A DNA stretch of 64,000 nt from Mucilaginibacter conchicola (GTDB lineage Bacteria; Bacteroidota; Bacteroidia; Sphingobacteriales; Sphingobacteriaceae). The stretch lies in assembly GCF_003432115.1 (NCBI RefSeq), contig NZ_QWDC01000005.1, positions 1-64,000 of the forward strand, read 5' to 3'. The notes under the pieces are model-generated. The model worked only from the letters and a program-made list of their open reading frames with translations. It searched no databases and was not told the DNA's origin. The position numbers and the translations under genes were made by a program. Positions 35,951 to 44,368 of the stretch are shown here, one piece after another; positions within the stretch are counted from its first letter, which is position 1, and every line of letters begins with the position of its first letter.

Positions 35951-36178
35951 TTATTTATATTCGCTTTCTATTCGTAAACCGATCTCATCAATGATCTTTT
36001 GTGGCAATATCACCCCTGATGCCTGTACCCAATTCCAATCCTCGGTATGAGCAACAGCTGCCATCCAGCGACCGTCGAATAACACCTCATAACCGTTGGT
36101 TTGCATGATCACTTTACAAATAACTATTTGGTCAGCATACATCAGCTCGAACTGGAAAAAAGGATTATCGACATCCAT
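35951..36178 (-). CDS. 75-residue hypothetical protein
   Basis: Starts at ATG 36178 (MDVDNPFFQFELMYADQIVIC); a TTG six bases upstream is less likely. Beta-rich centre (EVLFDGRWMAAVAHTEDWNWVQASGVILP) and a short C-terminal helix. It lies 11 bp upstream of the glycosylase gene and diverges from the DUF72 gene, so it belongs to the same local cluster. No family recognised. Confidence 0.55.
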   Translation of the reverse strand: MDVDNPFFQFELMYADQIVICKVIMQTNGYEVLFDGRWMAAVAHTEDWNWVQASGVILPQKIIDEIGLRIESEYK

Positions 36179-36227
36179 GTTCAAATATAGTTCTTACTAT
36201 CCCGAAATTGATGCTTACTTTGCTTTT

Positions 36228-37124
36228 ATGGAATTTGGTCACGTCTACGATTCACTGGAAACCGTTGATTTTGCATTACCGCAAGACACTGCACGAACAA
36301 TAAAAACACTCAAAGCAAATCCTTCAAATGATTCGCTACAAGTCTATATCGGTGCCCCTAAATGGGGTCAAAAAAGCTGGACAGGAATTATTTATCCCAA
36401 AAAGACGCCCGATAATCAGTTTTTAGGCATCTATAGTCAACACTTCAACACCGTTGAATTTGGCCCAACCTTTTATATGATCTATGATAAAGATCAAATA
36501 AGCCGTTGGACTGCGCAGGTGTCGGATTCGCCGTCGTTCAAATTTTGCCCGAAATTCCCGCAAACGATCACCCATATTCGCCGACTGGCAAACGCTGAGA
36601 TCCCGACGAAGGATTTCTATGACAGCTTAGCGGGCTTTGAAGATCATCTGGGACCGTTGCTGCTTCAACTGGGGGATAATTTTTCGCCCAAAAGTTTCTC
36701 AAATCTTAAGGCCTATCTTGGATCATTGGATAAGCGCATAAAAGTCAGTGTAGAGGTCAGGAACAAAAACTGGTTTAAAGATATTGAGCAACGGAATGCT
36801 TTTTTTGAATTGCTGTCGGAACTTGGCATCGGTACGATCATCAGCGACACATCCGGACGCAGGGATGCCGTTCACATGGAACTAACAACGACTGATGCTG
36901 TTATCCGGTTTGTTGGCAACAACCTTGACCCTACGGATTACAAAAGGATGGATGACTGGGCCGAACGAATCAAAACATGGGCAGATATGGGGCTTCGATC
37001 ACTTTGGTTCTTTATGCATCAAAATGATGAGCGACATGTGCCTCAAGCTTGCGTTTACCTGATCGACAGACTAAATGAAAAACTCGGCACACGCATACAC
37101 GCCCCTACGCTCATTGCTGACTAA
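36228..37124 (+). CDS. DUF72 family protein
   Basis: 298 residues from ATG 36228. MEFGHVYDSLETVDFALP matches the usual start of the long DUF72 subgroup, whereas the frame upstream overlaps the divergent gene. The TIM-barrel-like family core is clear: VYIGAPKWGQKSWTGIIYP, FLGIYSQHFNTVEFGPTFYMI, FKFCPKFPQTITH, VSVEVRNKNWF, IRFVGNNLDPTDYKRMDDWAERI. The biochemical role of DUF72 is not established. Association with DNA-repair genes here fits a stress-related role. Confidence 0.88.
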   Translation: MEFGHVYDSLETVDFALPQDTARTIKTLKANPSNDSLQVYIGAPKWGQKSWTGIIYPKKTPDNQFLGIYSQHFNTVEFGPTFYMIYDKDQISRWTAQVSDSPSFKFCPKFPQTITHIRRLANAEIPTKDFYDSLAGFEDHLGPLLLQLGDNFSPKSFSNLKAYLGSLDKRIKVSVEVRNKNWFKDIEQRNAFFELLSELGIGTIISDTSGRRDAVHMELTTTDAVIRFVGNNLDPTDYKRMDDWAERIKTWADMGLRSLWFFMHQNDERHVPQACVYLIDRLNEKLGTRIHAPTLIAD

Positions 37125-37214
37125 GCAAGCATAATGATAACGGCATTGCTCTTTTATGAGTGTCGGGTTCAATAGATCAACTTAGACGGAGATTTTATCC
37201 TTCGTCACAGCGCT

Positions 37215-37400
37215 TTATTCGCTTCGCGAGACATCAGCATCCTTTGGATCAGTCTCTGTTTCTTCTTTAGAGGGCTCTTCACCCTCCAGGTTTTCCTGTA
37301 CGGCATCCTTTGTGGAATCCCCATCGTCGACATTGGTATCTATGATATCATCAGGACCGGTCAGCTTTTCAATAGGTTCGTGGTGATTATTTGTGTTCAT
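37215..37400 (-). CDS. small highly acidic protein
   Basis: 61 residues, rich in Asp and Glu (for example DDIIDTNVDDGDSTKDAVQ and EGEEPSKEETETDPKDADV), with no hydrophobic core. Probably intrinsically disordered. No family recognised. Composition and an ATG start support coding only moderately. Confidence 0.45.
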   Translation of the reverse strand: MNTNNHHEPIEKLTGPDDIIDTNVDDGDSTKDAVQENLEGEEPSKEETETDPKDADVSRSE

Positions 37401-37493
37401 GAACTAATCTTTGCAATCAGTGTACCAAATTTGCAGAACTGAGAAAGCATCCTGAAAATATTATCGATCAACTTGACCCTACAAGTTATCCGC

Positions 37494-38153
37494 TCACTGA
37501 TGCTCTTTATAAAACTTCCAGTTAAGCTTTAGATCGTTCATTTCATTGAACTTGAAAGCAAGTTTCTCAAAAGATCTTCGGTGGCCGCTACCCAGTAAAA
37601 ATACTGCCTGATGATATTCATTATGAAAGCTGATGTTATAAATATTTTCGATCATCCGGATCTCCCGGCTCTCCTGCTCTTTGTGAAAGCGGTCGTAAAA
37701 ATCTGCCAGGAACTCTTTTTGATTTGAGAATGCTATAAGCTGTTTTTCCAAAGCAGCTTTTTCGGCGAACAATTCCGCACAATAGCTGCTGTTCAGGAAA
37801 CCGAACCCTTGTTCCTCTGTCAATGTTACTTGTTGCCGTTCGATCTTTCTATAAGCGTCATACCTGTTGAATTCGTTGAACATGTAATCGATATGATAAT
37901 TAGACAAGGTTGCGCTTATGTCAATATCTACCGGAAAATGTTTGACCGGATAGTCTTTTAAATAATTGTGTACACATTTCAACTCCAGCACCTCCATGGG
38001 TATTTCCTGGTCGTAACAAATCTTAAATAGGTTGTCAGGCAGTTCTTCAAAAATTATCTCCGGTGCTATGCCTGATATAATTTTATATAATTCCGCCGAG
38101 GTACAGTTCCCCCGCTCTGTGTGTACCGTTGATATCAGCGTAATATCGTACAT
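37494..38153 (-). CDS. TraB/ChaN-like (TIKI-type) protein
   Basis: 219 residues, soluble. The N-terminal ITLISTVHTERGNCTSAELYKIISGIAPEIIFEELP and the C-terminal QAVFLLGSGHRRSFEKLA resemble the paired GTVH...VELP and GAGH motifs of the TraB/PrgY and TIKI superfamily. The family links include metal-dependent proteases, but activity here is unproven. Standalone gene on the minus strand. The call rests on motif pattern only. Confidence 0.45.
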   Translation of the reverse strand: MYDITLISTVHTERGNCTSAELYKIISGIAPEIIFEELPDNLFKICYDQEIPMEVLELKCVHNYLKDYPVKHFPVDIDISATLSNYHIDYMFNEFNRYDAYRKIERQQVTLTEEQGFGFLNSSYCAELFAEKAALEKQLIAFSNQKEFLADFYDRFHKEQESREIRMIENIYNISFHNEYHQAVFLLGSGHRRSFEKLAFKFNEMNDLKLNWKFYKEHQ

Positions 38154-38230
38154 GTCTTTTTATGATAATTAAAAATGACTCCTGTTACTCGTTTCTGCCC
38201 CATCGGCCATCGGCAATGCACTAAGGATTT

Positions 38231-38485
38231 TCAAGGCTTCAATATTTTGAAATCTCTTTCCTGGTAAGGCGACCAGACCTTGAAAGAAAGGTCAGTCTCT
38301 CGCCGGCGGATACGTTCTATATGTGCTTTTACTGCCTCATGAATCTCTTCGTAATAAGATTGAAAACTTTGTCCTTCCGGCATCCGGAACACAAAAACGC
38401 CGTCGTCCAGGCGCAGATCATTCCCGTGTTTTGGCATTTCCTGTTTAAGAAATGTCCAGACCTTGTTTAAATACTCCTGATCCAT
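38231..38485 (-). CDS. 84-residue hypothetical protein, divergent from imuA
   Basis: Soluble protein with MPKHGNDLRLDDGVFVFRMPEGQSFQSYYEEI and a C-terminal FKVWSPYQERDFKILKP. Its 3' portion recurs at 46534-46740 with about 80% DNA identity over ~200 bp, flanking the mutasome and kinase genes. It diverges from imuA across 88 bp containing the SOS-like operator, so it may be damage-inducible. No family recognised. Confidence 0.55.
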   Translation of the reverse strand: MDQEYLNKVWTFLKQEMPKHGNDLRLDDGVFVFRMPEGQSFQSYYEEIHEAVKAHIERIRRRETDLSFKVWSPYQERDFKILKP

Positions 38486-38528
38486 ATTAAAACAAAAATG
38501 AAAAATAATTTGTAAAACCTATAGGAAA

Positions 38529-38553
38529 TGCTAAAAATATTAGCATAATTTTG
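38529..38553 (+). promoter_or_regulatory. SOS-like operator and -7 box of imuA
   Basis: TGCTAA (38529-38534), AAATA, TTAGCA (38540-38545) is a perfect 6-5-6 palindrome. It directly abuts TAATTTTG (38546-38553), an exact Bacteroidota -7 element 20 bp before the imuA ATG. No -33 TTTG is present. The same palindrome occurs before the SRAP operon at 62144-62160. The layout is ideal for a LexA-like repressor. Confidence 0.7.
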
Positions 38554-38573
38554 TAGGCCAAATTTGTGGAATC

Positions 38574-39299
38574 ATGCTTGCAACAAAAGAAGACATCATC
38601 AGTAAATTACGTCAGGACATGATACGATGGGAAGGTTTCCGCCCTCCTGTACCCGGCACGAGCGGTGATTTGGGTTTGGGCGTGCTCGCCAAATCTTTTC
38701 CGAATGGCGTATTTCCGACCGGCGCAGTTCACGAATTTATCAGCAGTTCACCCGAAGATACTGCGGCCTGCGGCGGATTTATTTCGGGAATTGTACACCA
38801 GTTGCTCAGCAATGGCGGCGCATGTCTCTGGATCAGCTATACTCGCCGTATCTATCCGCCGGCGCTAAAGCTTTTCGGTGTCGACCCGGACCAGGTCATA
38901 TTTGTGGATGTTCCGGCCCAAAAGGATGTCCTTTGGGTAACGGAGGAAGCATTGAAATGTGAAGGCGTTGCCGCAGTGATCTGCGAGATCAAAGAATTGA
39001 GCTTCATGGAATCCAGGCGTCTGCAACTTGCGGTCGAAAAAAGCCGTGTCACGGGGTTTCTGCTGCGGAAAGATGTCAAAAAGATCAATACGACCGCGTG
39101 TATCACCCGCTGGCAGGTCAGGCCGGTCCGCAGTAAACTTCGGGAGGGTATGCCTGGGGTTGGTCAACCCAGGTGGCAGGTAGAATTACAGAAAATAAGA
39201 AACGGGAAACCGGGAAGCTGGACAGTAGAATGGAAAAAGCTTTCGTTCCGCACCATTGAAACGTTACCCGTACTTACAGAATGCAGACGTTATGCCTAA
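38574..39299 (+). CDS. imuA: ImuA, RecA-like mutasome subunit
   Basis: 241 residues. RecA-fold fragments typical of ImuA are present: FPTGAVHEFISSSPEDTAACGGFISGI, ACLWISYTRRIYPPALKLFGVDPDQVIFVDVPAQKDVLWVTEEALKC and a late RWQVELQKIRNGKPGSWTVEW. It lacks a canonical Walker A, as expected for the family. With ImuB and DnaE2 it forms the damage-induced mutagenic translesion complex. Its last codons overlap the ImuB start. The upstream operator suggests DNA-damage control. Confidence 0.9.
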   Translation: MLATKEDIISKLRQDMIRWEGFRPPVPGTSGDLGLGVLAKSFPNGVFPTGAVHEFISSSPEDTAACGGFISGIVHQLLSNGGACLWISYTRRIYPPALKLFGVDPDQVIFVDVPAQKDVLWVTEEALKCEGVAAVICEIKELSFMESRRLQLAVEKSRVTGFLLRKDVKKINTTACITRWQVRPVRSKLREGMPGVGQPRWQVELQKIRNGKPGSWTVEWKKLSFRTIETLPVLTECRRYA

Positions 39300-40794
39300 G
39301 CGTTTCGCATCTATATGGTTCCGGCATTTGTTAACCGATCAGAAAGCGATCCGCGAGCCCGCACTGAAAGGGAAAGCCTATGTTTTTGCAGAACCCGATC
39401 ACGGACGTTTACTGATCATCGCAGCAAATGAAGAAGCCCGAAATTTTGGCGCTATTGAAGGAATGACGGTCGCAGATGCCAGAATAGTTGCACCTGACCT
39501 GATCGTTTTTGACGCTAAACCGGGACGAAATATCAAACTGCTGAAAGGCCTTGCCGAGTGGTTCCTACGCTACACGCCGCTCGTTCAACTTGATCCCCCT
39601 GACGGGTTATTGCTGGATATTACCGGGTGTGCGCACTTAAAGGGTGGTGAAACAGCTTATCTTAAAGAGATCGTGTCACGCCTGAGGAAGATCGGCTACG
39701 ATATTCGTCCGGGGATTGCCGATACGATCGGTAGCGCCTGGGGCGTTGCAAGATTTGCGACCGCCGGCCTGATCGTAAAAGAAGGCGATCATCGCAATGC
39801 ATTGATGCCCTTGCCTCCCTCCGCGCTTCGCCTTCCTTTTGACCTTTTGATCAAGCTGCGCAATCTTGGGTTAACCCGGATCAGTGGTTTCATCCATATG
39901 CCTAAATCAGTCCTGCGCCGGCGTTTTGGTAAAGACATGGTACTTCGCCTTCAACAGGCGCTTGGACAAGAACCTGAATACCTTTTCCCGATCAGGGAAC
40001 CTGTTCCTTACCATGAGCGCCTAGTCTGCCTTGACCCTGTCCGAACACGACCGGCGATCGAGATCGGACTCAACAGGTTACTGGAAGATCTCTGCAAAAG
40101 ACTATATAGTGAGGGTTTAGGTATCCGCTCTGCAATGCTCAGCTGGTACCGTATTGACGGGAAGAACGGGAGTATAACCATCGGCACCAATCATGCGAGC
40201 AACAGAACGCAGCATTTATTCAAACTATTTTTTATCAAACTGGATAACGTTGCCCCGGGAATGGGCATCGAATTGTTCCTGTTGGACGCAATACATACAG
40301 AACCTGTAAGCGATAAGCAAAGCCAGTTATGGTCATCCAGGGGCGGCGCGGAAACAGAAGAGGTCGCCGAGCTGCTTGACCGTGTTGCCGGGCGTATCGG
40401 GGCAGCACAGATCCACCGCTATCTTCCCGGCGAACACTACTGGCCGGAACGAACAGCAGAACAACACGCAGATCTGCGTAAAGCGCCCGAAAGTGAGTGG
40501 CGCACGGATAAACCCCGTCCAATGCAACTGCTCGACCGCCCGGAGCCTATCGAGGCGATGGCTTTAACACCGGACTATCCGCCAAAACTGTTCATCTGGC
40601 GTGGGCAACAGCATGTGATCGTTGGCGCGGATGGTCCGGAACGTATCGAACGGGAATGGTGGCTGGATCCGGGTGAACACCGTGATTATTACGTAGCAGA
40701 AGATGAAAGCGGTCGTCGTTACTGGCTTTTTCGCTCAGGGCATTACAGTGCCGAAAATAACCAGCATTGGTATTTACATGGATTTTTCGCATGA
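39292..40794 (+). CDS. imuB: ImuB, catalytically inactive Y-family polymerase homologue
   Basis: About 500 residues from ATG 39292 (MPKRFASIWFRHLLTD), which overlaps the imuA stop; the longer frame runs inside imuA. The Y-family fold is shown by IAANEEARNFGAIEGMTVADARI, GLLLDITGCAHLKGGETAYL, GVARFATAG and the little-finger region (IEIGLNRLLEDLCKRL). The first catalytic acidic position is occupied by IWFR, consistent with inactive ImuB acting as an adaptor between the clamp, ImuA and DnaE2. The stop overlaps the dnaE2 start (ATGA). Confidence 0.9.
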   Translation: MPKRFASIWFRHLLTDQKAIREPALKGKAYVFAEPDHGRLLIIAANEEARNFGAIEGMTVADARIVAPDLIVFDAKPGRNIKLLKGLAEWFLRYTPLVQLDPPDGLLLDITGCAHLKGGETAYLKEIVSRLRKIGYDIRPGIADTIGSAWGVARFATAGLIVKEGDHRNALMPLPPSALRLPFDLLIKLRNLGLTRISGFIHMPKSVLRRRFGKDMVLRLQQALGQEPEYLFPIREPVPYHERLVCLDPVRTRPAIEIGLNRLLEDLCKRLYSEGLGIRSAMLSWYRIDGKNGSITIGTNHASNRTQHLFKLFFIKLDNVAPGMGIELFLLDAIHTEPVSDKQSQLWSSRGGAETEEVAELLDRVAGRIGAAQIHRYLPGEHYWPERTAEQHADLRKAPESEWRTDKPRPMQLLDRPEPIEAMALTPDYPPKLFIWRGQQHVIVGADGPERIEREWWLDPGEHRDYYVAEDESGRRYWLFRSGHYSAENNQHWYLHGFFA

Positions 40795-43700
40795 GTTACG
40801 TCGAATTACAGGTGACCAGCAATTTCAGTTTCCGTCGTGGCGGCAGCCACCCGGAAGAACTCGTCGATCAGGCGGCTGACCTCGGTTATGATGCGATCGG
40901 CATTACCGACCGGAATACATTTGCCGGTCTGGTAAGAGCGTATGTGGTCGCCAATGACAGGAAGATCAGGTTGGTCCCAGGTGTCCGACTGGACCTCCTC
41001 GACGGGCCTAGCTTACTAGCCTATCCGAAAGATAAGGAAGCTTATGCAAGACTATCCGCTCTACTTACCCTTGGCAATATCCGTGCGGAGAAAGAAAAAT
41101 GTTTTATCTCCAAAAAGGACGTTTACGAACACGCTGAGGGAAGCTATTTCATTGTTATACCGCCCGAACAACTTACCCAGGATTTTGAATTCGAACTGGT
41201 ATTCCACCACCATGTGAAGGATTACAAAGCTAACCTGCCCGACCTTTACCTGGCAGCAACACGGTATTATACGGGTGATGATGCCAAAAGGCTGTTCCTG
41301 CTCTCAGAATTAGGTGTTCCGCTTGTTGCTACCAACGATGTCCATTACCATGATGTATCCCGCCGTGAATTGCAGGATGTGCTCACCTGTGTCCGCGAGA
41401 AATGCACCATTTTCAACGCAGGTTACAAATTGCATCAGAATGCCGAGCGACATCTGAAGGAGATCACCGAAATGGAGCGCCTGTTCCGCAGCTATCCCGA
41501 GGCACTGGCCAACGCCCGTCATATCGCGGATAGCTGCAGATTCGACCTGAAGTCCTTAAAATATCAATATCCAAAGGAACTAACGACCGATGGCCGTACG
41601 CCGCAACAGCAGTTAGTATACCTCGCATGGAAGGGGGCCAATGAATTTTATAACAATGAGATCCCTCTCAAAGTCAAAAAAGCGATCGAGGAAGAACTGG
41701 ATATCATTGCCGATACTGATACGCCGAACTATTTTCTCACGGTAGAAGACTATGTCAGTTGGGCAAGAAAGCAAAACATCCTTTGCCAGGGCCGTGGCTC
41801 TGCGGCGAACTCTGCTGTTTGCTTCGTGCTGGGCATTACCTCCGTCGCCCCTGATAAATCCAACCTGCTCTTTGCCCGCTTCCTTTCCAAGGAAAGAAAC
41901 GAACCACCGGATATCGACGTGGATTTTGAGCATGAACGGAGAGAGGAAGTGATCCAATATGTTTTTAACCGTTTCGGACGCGACAGGGCGGCGATCCTGC
42001 CGACCGTAACGATGCTGCATTACAAGGGTGCGGTACGGGACGTAAGCCGTGCTATGGGGCTATCAGTAGATACGACGAAGATTCTTTCCGATGCATTTGG
42101 CGACCTTTCCGATGAGGAGATCACGGCACCACAGGTAGCTGCTTTGGGCCTCAATCCCGATGATCCGCATTTGTTGAAAGTTATTGAACTCACCTCGCTG
42201 ATGATCGGCTTCCCGAGACAGTTGGGGCAACATACCGGCGGTTTCGTCATCACGGATGGAAAGCTCAGCGACCTTTGCCCGATCTTTCATGCACGAATGG
42301 AAAACCGTACCAATATCGAATGGAACAAGGATGATATTGATGCGCTGGGCTTTATGAAGGTCGATGTCCTGGCTTTGGGTATGCTCACCTGTATCCGCAA
42401 GGCTTTTGACCTGGTTAAACAGCATTACGGCAAAACCTTGACTTTGGCCAACATCCCGCAGGATGACCCCAAAGTTTACGAAATGATCACCGCGGCGGAT
42501 ACCCTCGGCGTTTTCCAGATCGAAAGCAGGGCCCAAATGTCCATGCTGCCGCGCATGAAGCCAAATTGCTTTTATGACCTGATTATAGAAGTGGCCATAG
42601 TCCGCCCCGGCCCTATCCAGGGTGATATGGTGCATCCTTATATCAGGAGAAGGAATGGAGAAGAGGCGGTAGATTATCCAAACGACGAGATCCGCTCTAT
42701 TCTCGAGCGGACGCTTGGCGTACCTTTATTCCAGGAGCAAGCCATGGAACTTGCCATCGTCGCAGCAGGCTTTACCCCTGGTGAAGCAGACCTGCTGCGC
42801 CGCACGATGGCCACGTTCAAGTTCAACGGAATGGTCAGCAAATTTGAGCATAAACTCATCAATGGAATGACCCAAAGGGGGTATTCTGAGGAATATGCCC
42901 GCCGGATATTCAAACAGCTGGAAGGTTTCGGCAGCTACGGTTTCCCTGAAAGCCACGCCGCCAGTTTCGCTTTGCTGGTCTATGTATCCTGCTGGCTGAA
43001 ATATTATTATCCTGAAGTTTTTTGTGCAGCCTTGCTCAACAGCCAGCCAATGGGTTTTTACCAGCCTGCGCAGATCGTAAGAAATGCGAGGGAACATGAT
43101 GTTAAGATATTGCCGATAGATGTTAACCACTCTCAATGGGACAATACGCTGGAAGCAAAACAAGGGAAATATTTTGCGATGCGGATGGGCTTTCGACAGA
43201 TCGACGGCATCAGGCAGGAAGAAATAGATAAACTGATCACAGGGAGGATAATTCCTTACTCAGAACCGCACCAGCTTTGCGATGCCGGCGTAAGTGTCGC
43301 AACGATGGAGAAACTGGCCAACGCAGATACTTTCCGTTCGATGGACCTGGACAGGCGACGCGCCCTTTGGGAAGTTGCGGCCTTGCACGACCGCCCTGTA
43401 CAGCTGATGCAGGGCCAGCCATCGGAAAGCATGCACGAACCTGAGGTCAGCTTACCCGAGTTAAAACTATCAGAGCACGTCGTGCAGGACTACGCGACCA
43501 CAGGGCTGTCCATCAAAGGCCATCCCCTGAGCTTTATCAGAGGCACACTCGATCTGTTGCACGTAATAACAGCGAAGGATGCCAACCAAAGCGAAAATAA
43601 AAAGCTGATCAAAACGGCAGGTCTTATCCTGATCAGGCAAAGGCCCGGCACAGCAAAAGGCGTTTGTTTCATCACACTCGAAGATGAGACCGGGACAACG

Positions 43701-43994
43701 AATCTCGTGGTGTTCCCGAAACTTTTCGATAAGTACCGTAAAGAGATCCTGCGCGCAAGATTACTGATGGTTGAAGGCGTGGTGGAACGTACGGAAGTTA
43801 CCCATATCATTGTCAGAAGAATTTTCGATGTTACTAAACTTCTTGGTGATCTCACCGCGATCCGCAATGAGCAGCAGCCTGTTTTGACCTTATCCCGGGC
43901 GGATGAAAAGGCCGCGCCATTCGTTCCGATGGAAAAACCCCTGAAATCGCAACAAACCGAAGATCATTTTCATAAGGGAAGGAATTTTAAATAA
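40791..43994 (+). CDS. dnaE2: error-prone DNA polymerase DnaE2
   Basis: About 1067 residues from ATG 40791, which overlaps the imuB stop by 4 bp. An N-terminal PHP domain (FSFRRGGSHPEELVDQAADLGYDAIGITD) precedes the polymerase core with CQGRGSAANSAVCFVLGIT and the catalytic PPDIDVDFEHERREEV. Later come QESRAQMS-type LGVFQIESRAQMSMLPR, and a C-terminal OB-fold (GLILIRQRPGTAKGVCFITLEDETGTTNLVVF). It performs lesion bypass in the ImuA-ImuB-DnaE2 mutasome. Confidence 0.95.
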   Translation: MSYVELQVTSNFSFRRGGSHPEELVDQAADLGYDAIGITDRNTFAGLVRAYVVANDRKIRLVPGVRLDLLDGPSLLAYPKDKEAYARLSALLTLGNIRAEKEKCFISKKDVYEHAEGSYFIVIPPEQLTQDFEFELVFHHHVKDYKANLPDLYLAATRYYTGDDAKRLFLLSELGVPLVATNDVHYHDVSRRELQDVLTCVREKCTIFNAGYKLHQNAERHLKEITEMERLFRSYPEALANARHIADSCRFDLKSLKYQYPKELTTDGRTPQQQLVYLAWKGANEFYNNEIPLKVKKAIEEELDIIADTDTPNYFLTVEDYVSWARKQNILCQGRGSAANSAVCFVLGITSVAPDKSNLLFARFLSKERNEPPDIDVDFEHERREEVIQYVFNRFGRDRAAILPTVTMLHYKGAVRDVSRAMGLSVDTTKILSDAFGDLSDEEITAPQVAALGLNPDDPHLLKVIELTSLMIGFPRQLGQHTGGFVITDGKLSDLCPIFHARMENRTNIEWNKDDIDALGFMKVDVLALGMLTCIRKAFDLVKQHYGKTLTLANIPQDDPKVYEMITAADTLGVFQIESRAQMSMLPRMKPNCFYDLIIEVAIVRPGPIQGDMVHPYIRRRNGEEAVDYPNDEIRSILERTLGVPLFQEQAMELAIVAAGFTPGEADLLRRTMATFKFNGMVSKFEHKLINGMTQRGYSEEYARRIFKQLEGFGSYGFPESHAASFALLVYVSCWLKYYYPEVFCAALLNSQPMGFYQPAQIVRNAREHDVKILPIDVNHSQWDNTLEAKQGKYFAMRMGFRQIDGIRQEEIDKLITGRIIPYSEPHQLCDAGVSVATMEKLANADTFRSMDLDRRRALWEVAALHDRPVQLMQGQPSESMHEPEVSLPELKLSEHVVQDYATTGLSIKGHPLSFIRGTLDLLHVITAKDANQSENKKLIKTAGLILIRQRPGTAKGVCFITLEDETGTTNLVVFPKLFDKYRKEILRARLLMVEGVVERTEVTHIIVRRIFDVTKLLGDLTAIRNEQQPVLTLSRADEKAAPFVPMEKPLKSQQTEDHFHKGRNFK

Positions 43995-44368
43995 GCTTTT
44001 TTGCTTCAAAGCATGTTGGCCAGTCTTTTCGCTTAGTCCTTGTTGGCCTAAACCCGTTAACAATTAACAGGTGTTAATAGCGGCTAGCTCGAGCCTGAAA
44101 AATTTCTTTAAATAGGCATCCTGCTTCGTGCAGAAAATGCAATCAATGTATCACAATATATTCCGTACTATCATTTTTGAACCTTGCGTCAACAGGCAAA
44201 TTTTGAGTTACCAAATTCCTACATTTTTACTTAACAGTTTTTTTAAAAATGCTGGTAAATATTATTTCGCCTGTGCGGTAAGAACCTGGCATGCTTGAGA
44301 GGCTATTGGCTTTTGGGTCGATTACAGAGTTAAAAAAATGATATCTTTATCGTTTAATTCTACCTTAC
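43995..44368. other. 374-bp intergenic region
   Basis: No gene seen. AAGC-TTTTTT-GCTT just after dnaE2 is a weak terminator candidate. Upstream of the kinase a TATCTTTA (about 44341) resembles a -7 element imperfectly. Confidence 0.4.

Noticed and set aside
42063..42635. 190-codon frame antisense to dnaE2
   Set aside because: Shadow of a clearly coding polymerase gene. Similar antisense frames at 6576-7133, 22224-22859, 45034-45417 and 47713-48309 were rejected for the same reason.
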